Assembly: GCA_013140575.1 (NCBI GenBank)
Contig: JABFSN010000078.1
Location: 1 to 46,679 of the forward strand
Length of the DNA stretch: 46,679 nucleotides
From: Phycisphaerales bacterium
Lineage (GTDB): Bacteria; Planctomycetota; Phycisphaerae; UBA1845
Direction: 5' to 3'
A model generated the notes under the pieces. That model searched no databases and was not told the origin of the DNA. It worked only from the letters and a program-made list of their open reading frames with translations. This document shows, piece by piece, positions 25,093-33,081 of the stretch. Numbering within the stretch: position 1 is the stretch's first letter; each line of letters begins with the position of its first letter. A program made the position numbers and the translations under genes.

Positions 25093-26517
25093 ATGGCGGC
25101 GGCGGTGAAAACCCGGAAACGACCGACGGTGAGACCGGAGTTTGTGCGGTTGGTCTCGCTCTCCCGGATCATTCCCTGTCCGGAAAACAAGCAACTCTAC
25201 CGGCTGGTCGATCCCCGCGACCCGGACATACAGGCCCTGGCCGAGAGCATCCGCGAACACGGCGTCCGCGAGCCGCTGGTCATTACCGAGGACGGCTACC
25301 TCCTGTCCGGCCACCGCCGGCGGGTAGCGGCGAAGCTCGCAGGATTGACACGGGTGCCTTGCCGGATCGAGCCCATCCGATATGGCGAGGCGTCGACCGA
25401 CGAGATTGTGCAACTGCTGCGTGAACACAACCGGCAGCGGGTCAAATCCCTGGACGAGATGCTCCGCGAGGAGGTCGTATCGGCCGATCCCGATCTGGCC
25501 CATGTCCGGCTGTTGGAACATCGCCGGGACCGGTCGGACATGTCCGACCGGCCGTCGTCGACCGTTGAAATGTCCGGCCGGAAGGGCCGAAAGCGTATCA
25601 GCGAACAGAAACGGGCCATGACCGAGGCCGTAATGGCGGCCATCGGGGAACGCCGCGAATACTGGCCGCTGTCCGATCGACAGATTCACTACGTGCTGCT
25701 CAATGATCCTCCCCTGCGCAACGTCACGCGACCGGACTCCCGGTATGCCAACGACCGGGCCAGCTACGGCGACCTGTGCGACCTGCTGACCCGCGCCCGG
25801 TTGACTGGGGAGATTGTTTGGCGCGCGATCGGCGACGAGACCCGGCCCACCACGCAATGGCGCTGCCACGCCCATGCGCAGGCGTTCATTCACGAGCAAG
25901 TTGACGAACTGTTCCGAAATTATGCCCGCGACCTCCAACGCACGCAGCCCAACCACATAGAGATCGTGGCCGAGAAGCTGACGGTGCGGAACATCGTCGA
26001 GCGCGTCGCATCGCGGTTTTGCCTGCCGGTGACCATCGGTCGCGGCTATTGTTCGATTACCCCTCGCTACGACATGGCCCAGCGCTTCCGCCGGAGCGGC
26101 AAGGAGCGCCTGATCGTGCTGATTCTCAGCGACTTCGACCCGGACGGCGAGGCGATCGCCGAGTCGTTTGCCCGCTCTATGCGCGACGACTTCGACGTTG
26201 TCGAGTTGGTACCGGTGAAGGTGGCCCTGACCGCCGAGCAGGTAACCCGGCTGGGACTTCGGTCCGGGATGCAGGCCAAGCGCGGCTCGGCGCAGTACCG
26301 CAAGTTCGCACGCCAACACGGTACGAACGTCTACGAACTGGAGGCCGTGCCGCCCGACGTGCTCCAGCAACTGCTCACCGAGGCCATCGACGCCGTGCTC
26401 GATGTGGAGGCCTTGAACGGCGAAATCGACGCGGAAAAAAAGGACGCGGCGTTTCTGGAAGAAGCCAGGCAGCGTGCGTGCCTGGCGCTGGGCGAGATGA
26501 GAGGAGAGATAACGTGA
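25093..26517 (+). CDS. ParB-like N-terminal domain fused to TOPRIM-type C-terminal domain
   Basis: The 474-aa protein opens with a basic tail and a ParB/Srx-type domain (VRLVSLSRIIPCPENKQLYR; LAESIREHGVREPLVITEDGYLLSGHRRRVAAKLAGLTRVPC). After a linker, ERREYWPLSDRQIHYVLLNDPPLRN begins a second module that I associate with large phage proteins, ending in a TOPRIM-like strand LIVLILSDFDPDGEAIAESFARS near residue 341. The DxD pattern suggests metal binding. Such fusions occur in actinobacterial and planctomycete prophages. A nicking or DNA-partition role is inferred. The stop overlaps the start of the next gene. The upstream ribosome site is weak. Confidence 0.75.
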   Translation: MAAAVKTRKRPTVRPEFVRLVSLSRIIPCPENKQLYRLVDPRDPDIQALAESIREHGVREPLVITEDGYLLSGHRRRVAAKLAGLTRVPCRIEPIRYGEASTDEIVQLLREHNRQRVKSLDEMLREEVVSADPDLAHVRLLEHRRDRSDMSDRPSSTVEMSGRKGRKRISEQKRAMTEAVMAAIGERREYWPLSDRQIHYVLLNDPPLRNVTRPDSRYANDRASYGDLCDLLTRARLTGEIVWRAIGDETRPTTQWRCHAHAQAFIHEQVDELFRNYARDLQRTQPNHIEIVAEKLTVRNIVERVASRFCLPVTIGRGYCSITPRYDMAQRFRRSGKERLIVLILSDFDPDGEAIAESFARSMRDDFDVVELVPVKVALTAEQVTRLGLRSGMQAKRGSAQYRKFARQHGTNVYELEAVPPDVLQQLLTEAIDAVLDVEALNGEIDAEKKDAAFLEEARQRACLALGEMRGEIT

Positions 26518-27866
26518 ACATTGAAATGATCCCCATTGGAGCGATCACAGAGTACGACCGGAACCCGAGGCTGAATGACGCCGCGGTCGGGCCGGTGGCG
26601 GAGTCGATCCGGTCGTTCGGCTTCAAGGTGCCGGTCATTGTTGATGGCGAGAACGTGCTGGTGGCCGGTCACACGCGGGTCAAGGCGGCGCGGCAACTCG
26701 GAATGACGGAAGTGCCGGCCGTACGCGCCGACGATCTGACGCCGGAGCAGATTCGGGCCTTTCGCATCGCGGATAACCAACTGCACCAGCTGTCCGACTG
26801 GAACGTGGAGCAACTGGCGGTTGAGCTGGGCGAACTGCAAGGCATGGACTTCAATCTCGATGTGTTGGGCTTCAGCGAGGACGAGTTGGCCAAGTTCCTC
26901 GACCCGGGCGTCCAGGACGGGTTATGCGATCCGGACGCCATTCCCGAGCCGCCGGATGCCGCGATCACCCAGCCGGGTGATCTGTGGATTCTCGGCGACC
27001 ACAGGCTGCTCTGCGGCGACAGCGCGTCTGCCCAAGACGTGGACCGGCTACTCGGCGGTCAGCCCGTTCATCTGATCAACACGGATCCGCCCTACAACGT
27101 CAAAGTCGAGCCGCGGAGCAACACGGCCATTGCGGCGGGAATGAGTTCGTTCAGCAATCCCGACGCCCATCTCCACCACCAGAAGTTCGACCAGGCCCGC
27201 GGCGTAGCCGACCCTACGAAAGCGCGGGCCAAGATGCGCCCCAAGGACCGGCCGTTGATGAACGACTACGTGACCGACGCGGAATTCGACCAACTGCTGG
27301 ACGCGTGGTTCGGCAACATGGCTCGCGTGCTGCAACCGGGGCGGTCGTTCTACATCTGGGGCGGCTACGCCAATTTGGGCAATTACCCGCCGTTTCTGAA
27401 GAAGCACGGGCTGTATTTCAGTCAGGGCATCGTATGGGACAAGCAGCATCCGGTACTGACGCGCAAGGACTACATGGGCGCGTTTGAAATCGCGTTCTAC
27501 GGGTGGCGCGAGGGCGCGGCGCATCACTTCCTCGGCCCGAACAATGCCACCGACCTCTGGCACGTCAAGAAGATCCCGCCGCAGCAAATGGAGCATCTAA
27601 CGGCCAAGCCCGCGGAACTGGCCGTGCGGGCGATTCAGTACTCGTCGCGTGCGGGCGAAAACGTGCTCGACCTGTTCGGCGGGTCGGGATCGACGCTGAT
27701 CGCGTGCGAGCAGACGGGACGGCGGGCGTTTCTGATGGAACTCGACGCGCTCTATTGCGACGTGATTGTCGACCGCTACCAGCGCTTCACCGGCAAGCCT
27801 GCGGTTCTGGAGCGCACGAGCGAGTCACCAATTCCGATGAAGCCTCGCGAGGAGGCCATGCGATGA
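26514..27866 (+). CDS. ParB-like domain fused to beta-class DNA methyltransferase
   Basis: Read from GTG at 26514 behind GAGGAGAG, the 450-aa protein begins (M)NIEMIPIGAITEYDRNPR and carries a ParB-like domain (ESIRSFGFKVPVIVDGENVLVAGHTRVKAARQLGM). From about residue 165 it is a DNA methyltransferase: catalytic DPPY (INTDPPYNVKVE, near residue 191) comes before the SAM-binding ENVLDLFGGSGSTLIACE (near 382), the beta-class order for N6-adenine or N4-cytosine methylation. ParB-methylase fusions are common in phages and protect DNA from host restriction or mark sites for the element. No cognate restriction enzyme is adjacent. The GTGA overlap couples it to the previous gene. Confidence 0.9.
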   Translation: MNIEMIPIGAITEYDRNPRLNDAAVGPVAESIRSFGFKVPVIVDGENVLVAGHTRVKAARQLGMTEVPAVRADDLTPEQIRAFRIADNQLHQLSDWNVEQLAVELGELQGMDFNLDVLGFSEDELAKFLDPGVQDGLCDPDAIPEPPDAAITQPGDLWILGDHRLLCGDSASAQDVDRLLGGQPVHLINTDPPYNVKVEPRSNTAIAAGMSSFSNPDAHLHHQKFDQARGVADPTKARAKMRPKDRPLMNDYVTDAEFDQLLDAWFGNMARVLQPGRSFYIWGGYANLGNYPPFLKKHGLYFSQGIVWDKQHPVLTRKDYMGAFEIAFYGWREGAAHHFLGPNNATDLWHVKKIPPQQMEHLTAKPAELAVRAIQYSSRAGENVLDLFGGSGSTLIACEQTGRRAFLMELDALYCDVIVDRYQRFTGKPAVLERTSESPIPMKPREEAMR

Positions 27867-27946
27867 CGTGCGTTGGGACTGTCCTGCCGGAGAGACGCCC
27901 CGGACATTGCCGAGGCGTTTGGGGAGGGCGTGAAATGTGGGGCGCG

Positions 27947-28783
27947 CTATCCGTTGAACGCGAACAGGCCGCGATCAGTCTTGGTGAAGCGCGCGTCTTT
28001 GCCTTTGGTGTTGGCCTCGCGCATCATGGCGGCGTACAAGGTCGCGTGCGGCGTCTTGCCGTTCGGGCTGGTCCAGAGGCCCTTGGCGGCCATCTCGGCG
28101 ATCAGGTCTTGGGCCCGCATGGGCTTGCCGGCGCTCTTCAGGACTTGCGCAGCGGCGTCCAGGGCGCTGACGCGCTTGGGCTTCTGGCCGGTCGCCGTTT
28201 TGATCTTCGGATCGCCTTTCGGTTTGCGCTCGCTTTTGGCATTCTTCGGGTTCTCGCTCGATCGCTTCTTCGTGGCATTCTTCTTCGGCATGTCATTCTC
28301 CTTGTCTGTGGTCTCAGTCTCCGATGGGCGACACGCGTCGCCCTCTACGCCCGCATCCGGGCCTTCGTCGTCCGATTGGTCGGCGCTTTCGTTCGCGCAG
28401 TGCTCCGCCCAGCACGCCTGGCACAGCGGTTTGCCCATGTGCGTCAGGGCCACGTGCATGCCGCACCCCGGCGTCGCACATCGATTCGGATCGTATTGCG
28501 GCCCGGCGTCGTCGGCCGTTTCGGACTGGGCCTCCGCCGTCGGTCCGCCGGTCTTTGCCGCCGTTGGCTCGCCGGTCTCCGCCGCCGTCGGTGCTCCGGC
28601 TTCCGCTGTGCCGACTTCGCACCGCAGGCGCTGGGCGCTCTTGATGCGGACCTTGCGGTGGGTCGAGACGTTGGTCCCGTCCCAACCTCCGAACCGGCTC
28701 GCCGCATCGATGCGCACCCGCGCGAGCTGGCCGCTGACCTTGGCGCAATAGGTGCCGCCAATCTGCACCTTGTCTTTTTTCAT
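27947..28783 (-). CDS. HARE-HTH protein with central Cys motif
   Basis: The 278-aa protein starts MKKDKVQIGGTYCAKVSGQL behind GAGGAG (ATG at 28783). Residues 1-55 form a small beta-rich domain. A low-complexity Ala/Thr/Glu stretch follows, then a Cys-rich motif RCATPGCGMHV...GKPLCQACWAEHC, probably zinc-binding. A Lys-rich linker leads to a HARE-HTH winged helix at the C-terminus (ALDAAAQVLKSAGKPMRAQDLIAEMAAKGLWTSPNGKTPHATLYAAMMRE...RFTKTDRGLFAF). HARE-HTH domains read DNA, in some cases its modified bases. It is the first of two minus-strand genes facing the methyltransferase, so a role with methylated DNA is possible. Confidence 0.8.
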   Translation of the reverse strand: MKKDKVQIGGTYCAKVSGQLARVRIDAASRFGGWDGTNVSTHRKVRIKSAQRLRCEVGTAEAGAPTAAETGEPTAAKTGGPTAEAQSETADDAGPQYDPNRCATPGCGMHVALTHMGKPLCQACWAEHCANESADQSDDEGPDAGVEGDACRPSETETTDKENDMPKKNATKKRSSENPKNAKSERKPKGDPKIKTATGQKPKRVSALDAAAQVLKSAGKPMRAQDLIAEMAAKGLWTSPNGKTPHATLYAAMMREANTKGKDARFTKTDRGLFAFNG

Positions 28784-28849
28784 GCAATACTCCTCGTTCC
28801 AAAGCTCATGCTCGGCCGCGCCTACGCGACGCGGCGTTGTGGACATCGG

Positions 28850-29059
28850 TCAATCGCGTGCGGGCACGAACAGTTCGCCGGCCTCCCAGACCTCGCGGCC
28901 GAATTGGGTCTGGACCACGTAGGACCAGGCCCCGACGCCGCTGCGCCGGTGGGTGCAGACCCGTACGATGCGGCCCGGCTCGGCGTCTTCAATGGAGACC
29001 ACGGTCGTGCCCGGCGTCAGTCGCCGGTTGGCCCGGGTCGTTTCGTCGATCTTCAACAT
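28850..29059 (-). CDS. Small protein, 69 aa
   Basis: The ATG at 29059 follows AAGGAG, and the product begins MLKIDETTRANRRLTPGTTVVS and ends EVWEAGELFVPARD. The pattern of short strands (TTVVSIEDAEPGRIVRVCTHRR; AWSYVVQTQFGREVW) suggests a small SH3-like beta barrel, as in other small phage or regulatory proteins. It is 66 bases upstream of the HARE-HTH gene on the same strand and probably in one transcript with it. The 215 bases upstream separate it from the divergent zinc-ribbon gene and should hold both promoters. The function is unknown. Confidence 0.6.
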   Translation of the reverse strand: MLKIDETTRANRRLTPGTTVVSIEDAEPGRIVRVCTHRRSGVGAWSYVVQTQFGREVWEAGELFVPARD

Positions 29060-29274
29060 CGTTGGCTCCTTCGCGTTGGGTACGCCCCATGCGTACAACG
29101 CCATGAGGGCGATTCCGCCAAACACAATCAAGGCCGATTCCGAAGAACCGCGGCGAATTCCGCAGATTCTTTTCGCGGCGATTACGGTGACGGTTCGATG
29201 CATTCAGTGCGTCGCATGCCGTCCGGTGTCCGTTCAATGCACGCGTCCACCGTGCAGTCACGGAGGAGGGCGGC

Positions 29275-29487
29275 ATGATCATCGACGCCACGCATGCGAC
29301 GCCGTCGGGCCGAGCTCGCCGCACGCTGGAGACGGTCGTCTTCGAGCGCCCGCGCTGTCCGAAGTGCGACGGCGTGCGTCTGCGAAAATTCCGCAGCATT
29401 CGCGATCAGGGCGACGGCTCGTCGCTGGCGTGGGTCCGATGCGAGAACGCGGCGTGCGGACATCGGTTCCGCGTGCTACGCGAGTGA
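29275..29487 (+). CDS. Small zinc-ribbon protein, 70 aa
   Basis: A strong GGAGGAGG site precedes the ATG. The product begins MIIDATHATPSGRARRTLETVV and contains RCPKCDGVRLRKFRSIRDQGDGSSLAWVRCENAACGHRFRVLRE, with two Cys pairs (CPKC and CENAAC) in the spacing of a zinc ribbon. Small zinc ribbons of this kind are frequent in phage genomes between replication and packaging genes and may bind nucleic acid. It lies 72 bases before the HNH gene. Confidence 0.7.
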   Translation: MIIDATHATPSGRARRTLETVVFERPRCPKCDGVRLRKFRSIRDQGDGSSLAWVRCENAACGHRFRVLRE

Positions 29488-29559
29488 CGGCACAGTGGTT
29501 CCAGCGGTTGGAACGAAACTGGATGATCATGGCTACGATGCACGCGATGGGAGGTTGCG

Positions 29560-29958
29560 ATGCCGACGATGCCCAAACAGCACCGACCACGAACGTTGCA
29601 GGCGCCGCCGGGCGTGGGACGGCCATCTGCCACGCGGCGCGGGTACGGGGCGCGATGGCAGCGATGGCGACGGCTGGTACTTCGGGAACGCATCTGGTGC
29701 GCCGACCCGTTCGGTCATCACGAGTCGGACGGCAGGCGACTTGTGATCGCCGAGCACGTGGACCACATCGTTCCGCTGGCGGACGGCGGCGCGAATGACG
29801 CGTCGAACCTGCAATGCTTGTGCGCGACGTGCCATGCGCGGAAGACGGTCTTTCACGACGGCGGGTTCGGCAGAGCGCGGCGACGCATGACGACGACTGT
29901 GCAGTGCGTGGTAAGAGGACCACAGAGACAAGAGACAGAGGCTCAAGAGCATGTGTGA
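29560..29958 (+). CDS. HNH endonuclease
   Basis: The 132-aa protein begins MPTMPKQHRPRTLQAPPGVG behind GGGAGG. It holds the HNH nuclease core: RYGARWQRWRRLVLRERIWCADPFG..., VAEHVDHIVPLADGGANDASNLQCLCATCHARKT, with the DHI histidine, the central NLQ asparagine and CATCH cysteines. Such nucleases sit next to terminase genes in many tailed phages, where they help cut DNA for packaging. Here it is 380 bases upstream of the small terminase gene on the same strand. The start of the frame overlaps no other supported gene. Confidence 0.9.
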   Translation: MPTMPKQHRPRTLQAPPGVGRPSATRRGYGARWQRWRRLVLRERIWCADPFGHHESDGRRLVIAEHVDHIVPLADGGANDASNLQCLCATCHARKTVFHDGGFGRARRRMTTTVQCVVRGPQRQETEAQEHV

Positions 29959-30339
29959 CAGAGGCGTTTCGCAATGTCGCATCGTGGTTAAGAGCGCGGT
30001 GATCGAATGCAAGATCGATGGAATAGCGATAATGCAGAGAACCGCATTCTTTTGGCAGAATGGAGCAAAGCGTGCCTCTCTACCTCTATGACAGTGTAGT
30101 GCCTGTGCGTGGCACCTACCAGGGCCGGTCGAAAAGCTGGGGAGAATTGCGATAGACCACGCGTCCACCGTCACGCGAAAATTCGAGGGTTTTGGCATAG
30201 GGGGGTGGGGGTCAAAATGGCCCTTTTTGGGCTGAAAACGCGGTTTTTGAGGCGTGAAGCGCCGCTCGGAGCCGGAAATGGCCCGGAAACCGGGCCGATC
30301 GGGGCCGGCGAACGCGGGCGGCGGGGAGGATGACAGGTC
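29959..30339. other. Gene-free stretch between HNH and terminase, candidate packaging site
   Basis: No gene is supported in 381 bases. The right part contains a G-rich run (30199-30213, ggggggtggggg), an almost palindromic patch (30217-30240, AAAATGGCCC...GGGCTGAAAA) and a GGCCCGG-AAA-CCGGGCC hairpin (about 30280-30297). Cos or pac sites commonly lie in just this place, beside the small terminase gene. Confidence 0.4.
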
Positions 30340-30831
30340 ATGGGTAAACGCGGCCCCAAACCGACGCCGACGGCGGTCCTGAAGCTCCGCGGCAGCACGC
30401 TGGTGTCGCGGCGGCGGGAGGCGTCGGAAGTGCGTGGTCCCGATGGAATCCCGGACTGTCCGGACTGGCTCGACGATGAGGCCAAACTGGCTTGGGACGA
30501 GGTCGTCCCCATGCTCGACGGCATGGGCGTGTTGAAGCGCATCGACGGCAAGGCCCTGGCCCGCTACTGCCGCACCTGGTCGCGGTGGCGGAAGGCCGAA
30601 CAGTTCATCGAGTCCAAGGGCGAGGTCTATCCGCTTCGCGACGATTCAGGCAAGGTCAAATGCTTCATGCCCTGGCCGCAGGTCGCGATCGCCAACAAAT
30701 TGGCGCAGCAACTCACGAAGTTGGAAACCGAGTTCGGCATGACACCCAGCGCCCGGGCGCGGATTCAGATTCCGGTCTCCGACGTGGGGACCATGAACAG
30801 CGCCAAGAGCCGGTTCTTCGAGGCCGGGTAG
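30340..30831 (+). CDS. Phage terminase small subunit, P27 family
   Basis: The 163-aa protein starts MGKRGPKPTPTAVLKLRGST, the P27-family opening. It continues with PDCPDWLDDEAKLAWDEVVPMLDGMGVLKRIDGKALARYCRTWSRWRKAEQFI and ends with a helical part and TPSARARIQIP, as in this family. The small subunit recognises the packaging site and loads the large subunit. The large-subunit gene follows ten bases downstream. The frame is intact, and GGGAGG lies upstream of the ATG. Confidence 0.92.
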   Translation: MGKRGPKPTPTAVLKLRGSTLVSRRREASEVRGPDGIPDCPDWLDDEAKLAWDEVVPMLDGMGVLKRIDGKALARYCRTWSRWRKAEQFIESKGEVYPLRDDSGKVKCFMPWPQVAIANKLAQQLTKLETEFGMTPSARARIQIPVSDVGTMNSAKSRFFEAG

Positions 30832-30841
30832 CGATCTCGCC

Positions 30842-32476
30842 GTGACGGTCGACGGAAAGCGGGACATGTCCGACTCTTGCACGAGCACGGCACCGGCGAC
30901 AACGATTCCCGGCTACGATCCATTCGCCACCGCCGGCGACTGCCACTTCGACGAATCCGCCGCTCAACGGGCGGTGGACTTCTTCCACGAGTGCCTGACG
31001 TTCACGGCGGGCGAATGGCGCGGCCAACCATTCATACTTCAGCCGTGGCAGGAGGCGATCGTCCGCCATCTCTTTGGCTGGAAGCGACCTGACGGTCGAC
31101 GGCGCTACCGCGAGGCGTTCATCTATGTTCCCCGGAAAAATGGAAAAAGTGAGCTTTGCGGCGGTCTCGGCAACCTGCTGATCTTCGCCGATCACGAGCC
31201 GGGGGCGCAGGTCTATTGCGCCGCGGCCGATCGCGAGCAGGCCCGGCTGGTGTTCAACGCCGCCAGGACGATGGTAGTGGCCGAGCCGGAGATGGCGGCG
31301 CGAGCCAAGGTGTACACGCATGCCATCGTGTACGAGGCCTGCGGATGCGTGCTGAAAGTGATCAGCGCCGAGGCCTACAGCAAGCACGGGATCAACGCAC
31401 ATGGCATCATCGTGGACGAACTGCACGCCCAGCCCAATCGCGATCTGGTCGATGTCCTGACCACCTCGACCGGCGCCCGCCGTCAGCCGCTGATCGTGCA
31501 CATCACCACGGCCGACTTCGATCGCGAGTCGATCTGCAACGAGAAATACGATTACGCCCGCAAAGTACGCGACGGCGTGATTATCGATTCCGCATTTCTG
31601 CCGGTCATTTACGAGGCCACCAATGAGGACGACTGGCGAAGTCCCGACGTCTGGCGGCGGGTCAATCCCAACCTGGGTGTCTCGGTCAGCATGGAATATC
31701 TCGAACGCGAGTGCCGCAAGGCCCAGGACACGCCGAGCTATGAGAATACCTTCAAACGGTTGCACCTGAACATCCGCACGCAGCAGGACATCCGCTGGCT
31801 CTCGCTCGAATCCTGGGACGCGTGCGACGGAACACCGATCGACGAGACGGAACTCGAGGGCAAGCTCTGCTTCGCTGGTCTTGATCTATCGACCACCACC
31901 GACCTGAGCGCTCTGGTCCTGGCGTTTCCCGATGATGACGGAAGCGTGACGTTACTGCCGCAGTTCTGGGTGCCGGCCGACAACGCCGTGAAACGCGAAC
32001 GTCGCGATCGCGTGCCCTATCAGACTTGGGCGCGTCAGGGTTTCATCGAGATGACGCCCGGCAACGTCATCGACTACCAGCGCATCCGCGGACGCTTCAA
32101 GGAACTGCACGAGCGGTTCGCGATCCGCGAGATCGCGGTGGACCGCTGGAACGCCACGCAGCTCATCACCGAGCTTTCCGACGCCGGCCACCGCGTCGTC
32201 CCCTTCGGCCAGGGTTTTAAAGACATGACCGCCCCGACCAAGGAGCTGGAGAAGCTGGTGATCAGTGCCACACTCCGGCACGGCGGAAATCCGGTCCTGC
32301 GCTGGATGGCCAGCCACATCTCCGTCGAAACCGACGCGGCAGGGAATCTCAAACCCTCGAAGAAGAAATCCACCGACCGCATCGACGGCCTGGTCGCGGC
32401 CATCATGGCCCTCGGCCGCCTCCAGCTCCACAACCGCAACTGGAAGCCGGGCGTCAAGGTCCTCTGGCAGGATTGA
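30842..32476 (+). CDS. Phage terminase large subunit
   Basis: The 544-aa protein (GTG at 30842; an internal ATG at 30866 has a better ribosome site) has the ATPase motor: Walker A YVPRKNGKSELCGG near residue 96 and Walker B GIIVDELHAQ near 190. The nuclease half follows, with acidic residues in AGLDLSTTTDLSALVLAF, IAVDRWNATQLI and RIDGLVAAIMALGRL, as in the RNase H-like fold of this family. It pumps DNA into preformed heads and cuts it. No portal, capsid, protease or tail genes follow, which is unusual, since a portal gene normally comes next. Confidence 0.93.
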   Translation: MTVDGKRDMSDSCTSTAPATTIPGYDPFATAGDCHFDESAAQRAVDFFHECLTFTAGEWRGQPFILQPWQEAIVRHLFGWKRPDGRRRYREAFIYVPRKNGKSELCGGLGNLLIFADHEPGAQVYCAAADREQARLVFNAARTMVVAEPEMAARAKVYTHAIVYEACGCVLKVISAEAYSKHGINAHGIIVDELHAQPNRDLVDVLTTSTGARRQPLIVHITTADFDRESICNEKYDYARKVRDGVIIDSAFLPVIYEATNEDDWRSPDVWRRVNPNLGVSVSMEYLERECRKAQDTPSYENTFKRLHLNIRTQQDIRWLSLESWDACDGTPIDETELEGKLCFAGLDLSTTTDLSALVLAFPDDDGSVTLLPQFWVPADNAVKRERRDRVPYQTWARQGFIEMTPGNVIDYQRIRGRFKELHERFAIREIAVDRWNATQLITELSDAGHRVVPFGQGFKDMTAPTKELEKLVISATLRHGGNPVLRWMASHISVETDAAGNLKPSKKKSTDRIDGLVAAIMALGRLQLHNRNWKPGVKVLWQD

Positions 32477-32571
32477 CCATCCTCCGACCCTGCCGTGCGG
32501 CCCAGCCGATCTCCGACGCCGGCCGGGCGTAACTCGGTCCTGACCGGCGATGGCGCGCCGCAGGCCGCCAC

Positions 32572-32920
32572 CCCATCTTCTGCACGCTCCGCGGCCGGCC
32601 GATGTCCGACGCCTACGTCCGTGTCATGCTCAAGCGCCTCGCCGCCCGCGCCGGGATCGACAAACGCGTCCACGCCCACCCTTGACCAACGACCGACGCT
32701 TCGCGTCGAAGAGCCGGGGGGTACCCGGCGTCGTTCGTCAAGGGCCGGCGGCTTCCGCCACACCCACGCCGCCCAACTCCGCGCCGAGGGCGTGGACATC
32801 GCCATCATCTCCCGCCAACTGGGACACGCCTCCATCACTACCACCGCCCGCTACCTTGACCACCTCGCGCCGAGGGCGGTGATTGAAATCATCCATGCGA
32901 GGCATTGGGCTGCAATGTGA
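32572..32920 (+). pseudogene. Tyrosine recombinase (XerC-like) C-terminal fragment, frameshifted
   Basis: The fragment reads PIFCTLRGRPMSDAYVRVML then KRLAARAGIDKRVHAH in one frame, meets a stop at 32683, and resumes in another frame as GFRHTHAAQLRAEGVDIAI followed by ISRQLGHASITTTARYLDHLA. It carries the H-x-x-R (RHTH) and the catalytic Tyr (RYLDH) of the tyrosine integrase C-terminus, with the His of LGHAS. The N-terminal part and the first catalytic Arg are missing. Removing the 70 bases 32680-32749 restores ...VHAH-GFRHTH..., the normal family sequence. So an insertion broke a gene that was already short. It lies at the right edge of the phage-like module, where an integrase would be expected. 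Confidence 0.8.
32680..32743. mobile_element. 64-nt palindromic insertion in the integrase fragment
   Basis: CCTTGACCAACGAC (32680-32693) pairs with GTCGTTCGTCAAGG (32730-32743) with one mismatch. Inside are two further hairpins, CGACGC/GCGTCG and GCCGGG/CCCGGC, giving a cloverleaf-like fold. It splits a conserved His-Gly/Phe-Arg-His motif exactly, so it is an insertion, possibly a REP-type or miniature element. Confidence 0.7.
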
Positions 32921-33081
32921 AGATAGGCTGTTTGTGCGGTGTATCGCAAGTACGGGGTCTTAGCGCCTCACCCGATTCGATTGCGTGGTTGACTTGGTTC
33001 ACGCGCAGATAGCGGCCCGGTGCCGCACGAATTCACCGGCCAACTATCGAGGACGTGGTTAACGATGTGTGGCGGCACTTC

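Noticed and set aside
27503-29278. 591-codon plus-strand frame through the HARE-HTH and small genes
   Set aside because: It overlaps the methyltransferase and two minus-strand genes with clear motifs and ribosome sites. It has no recognisable feature.
32985-33060. Third copy of the candidate leader (GGTTGAC, bulged GGCC stem, GGCCAACTA)
   Set aside because: It shares short motifs with copy A, but the stem is bulged, the spacing differs and no gene follows in the same direction.
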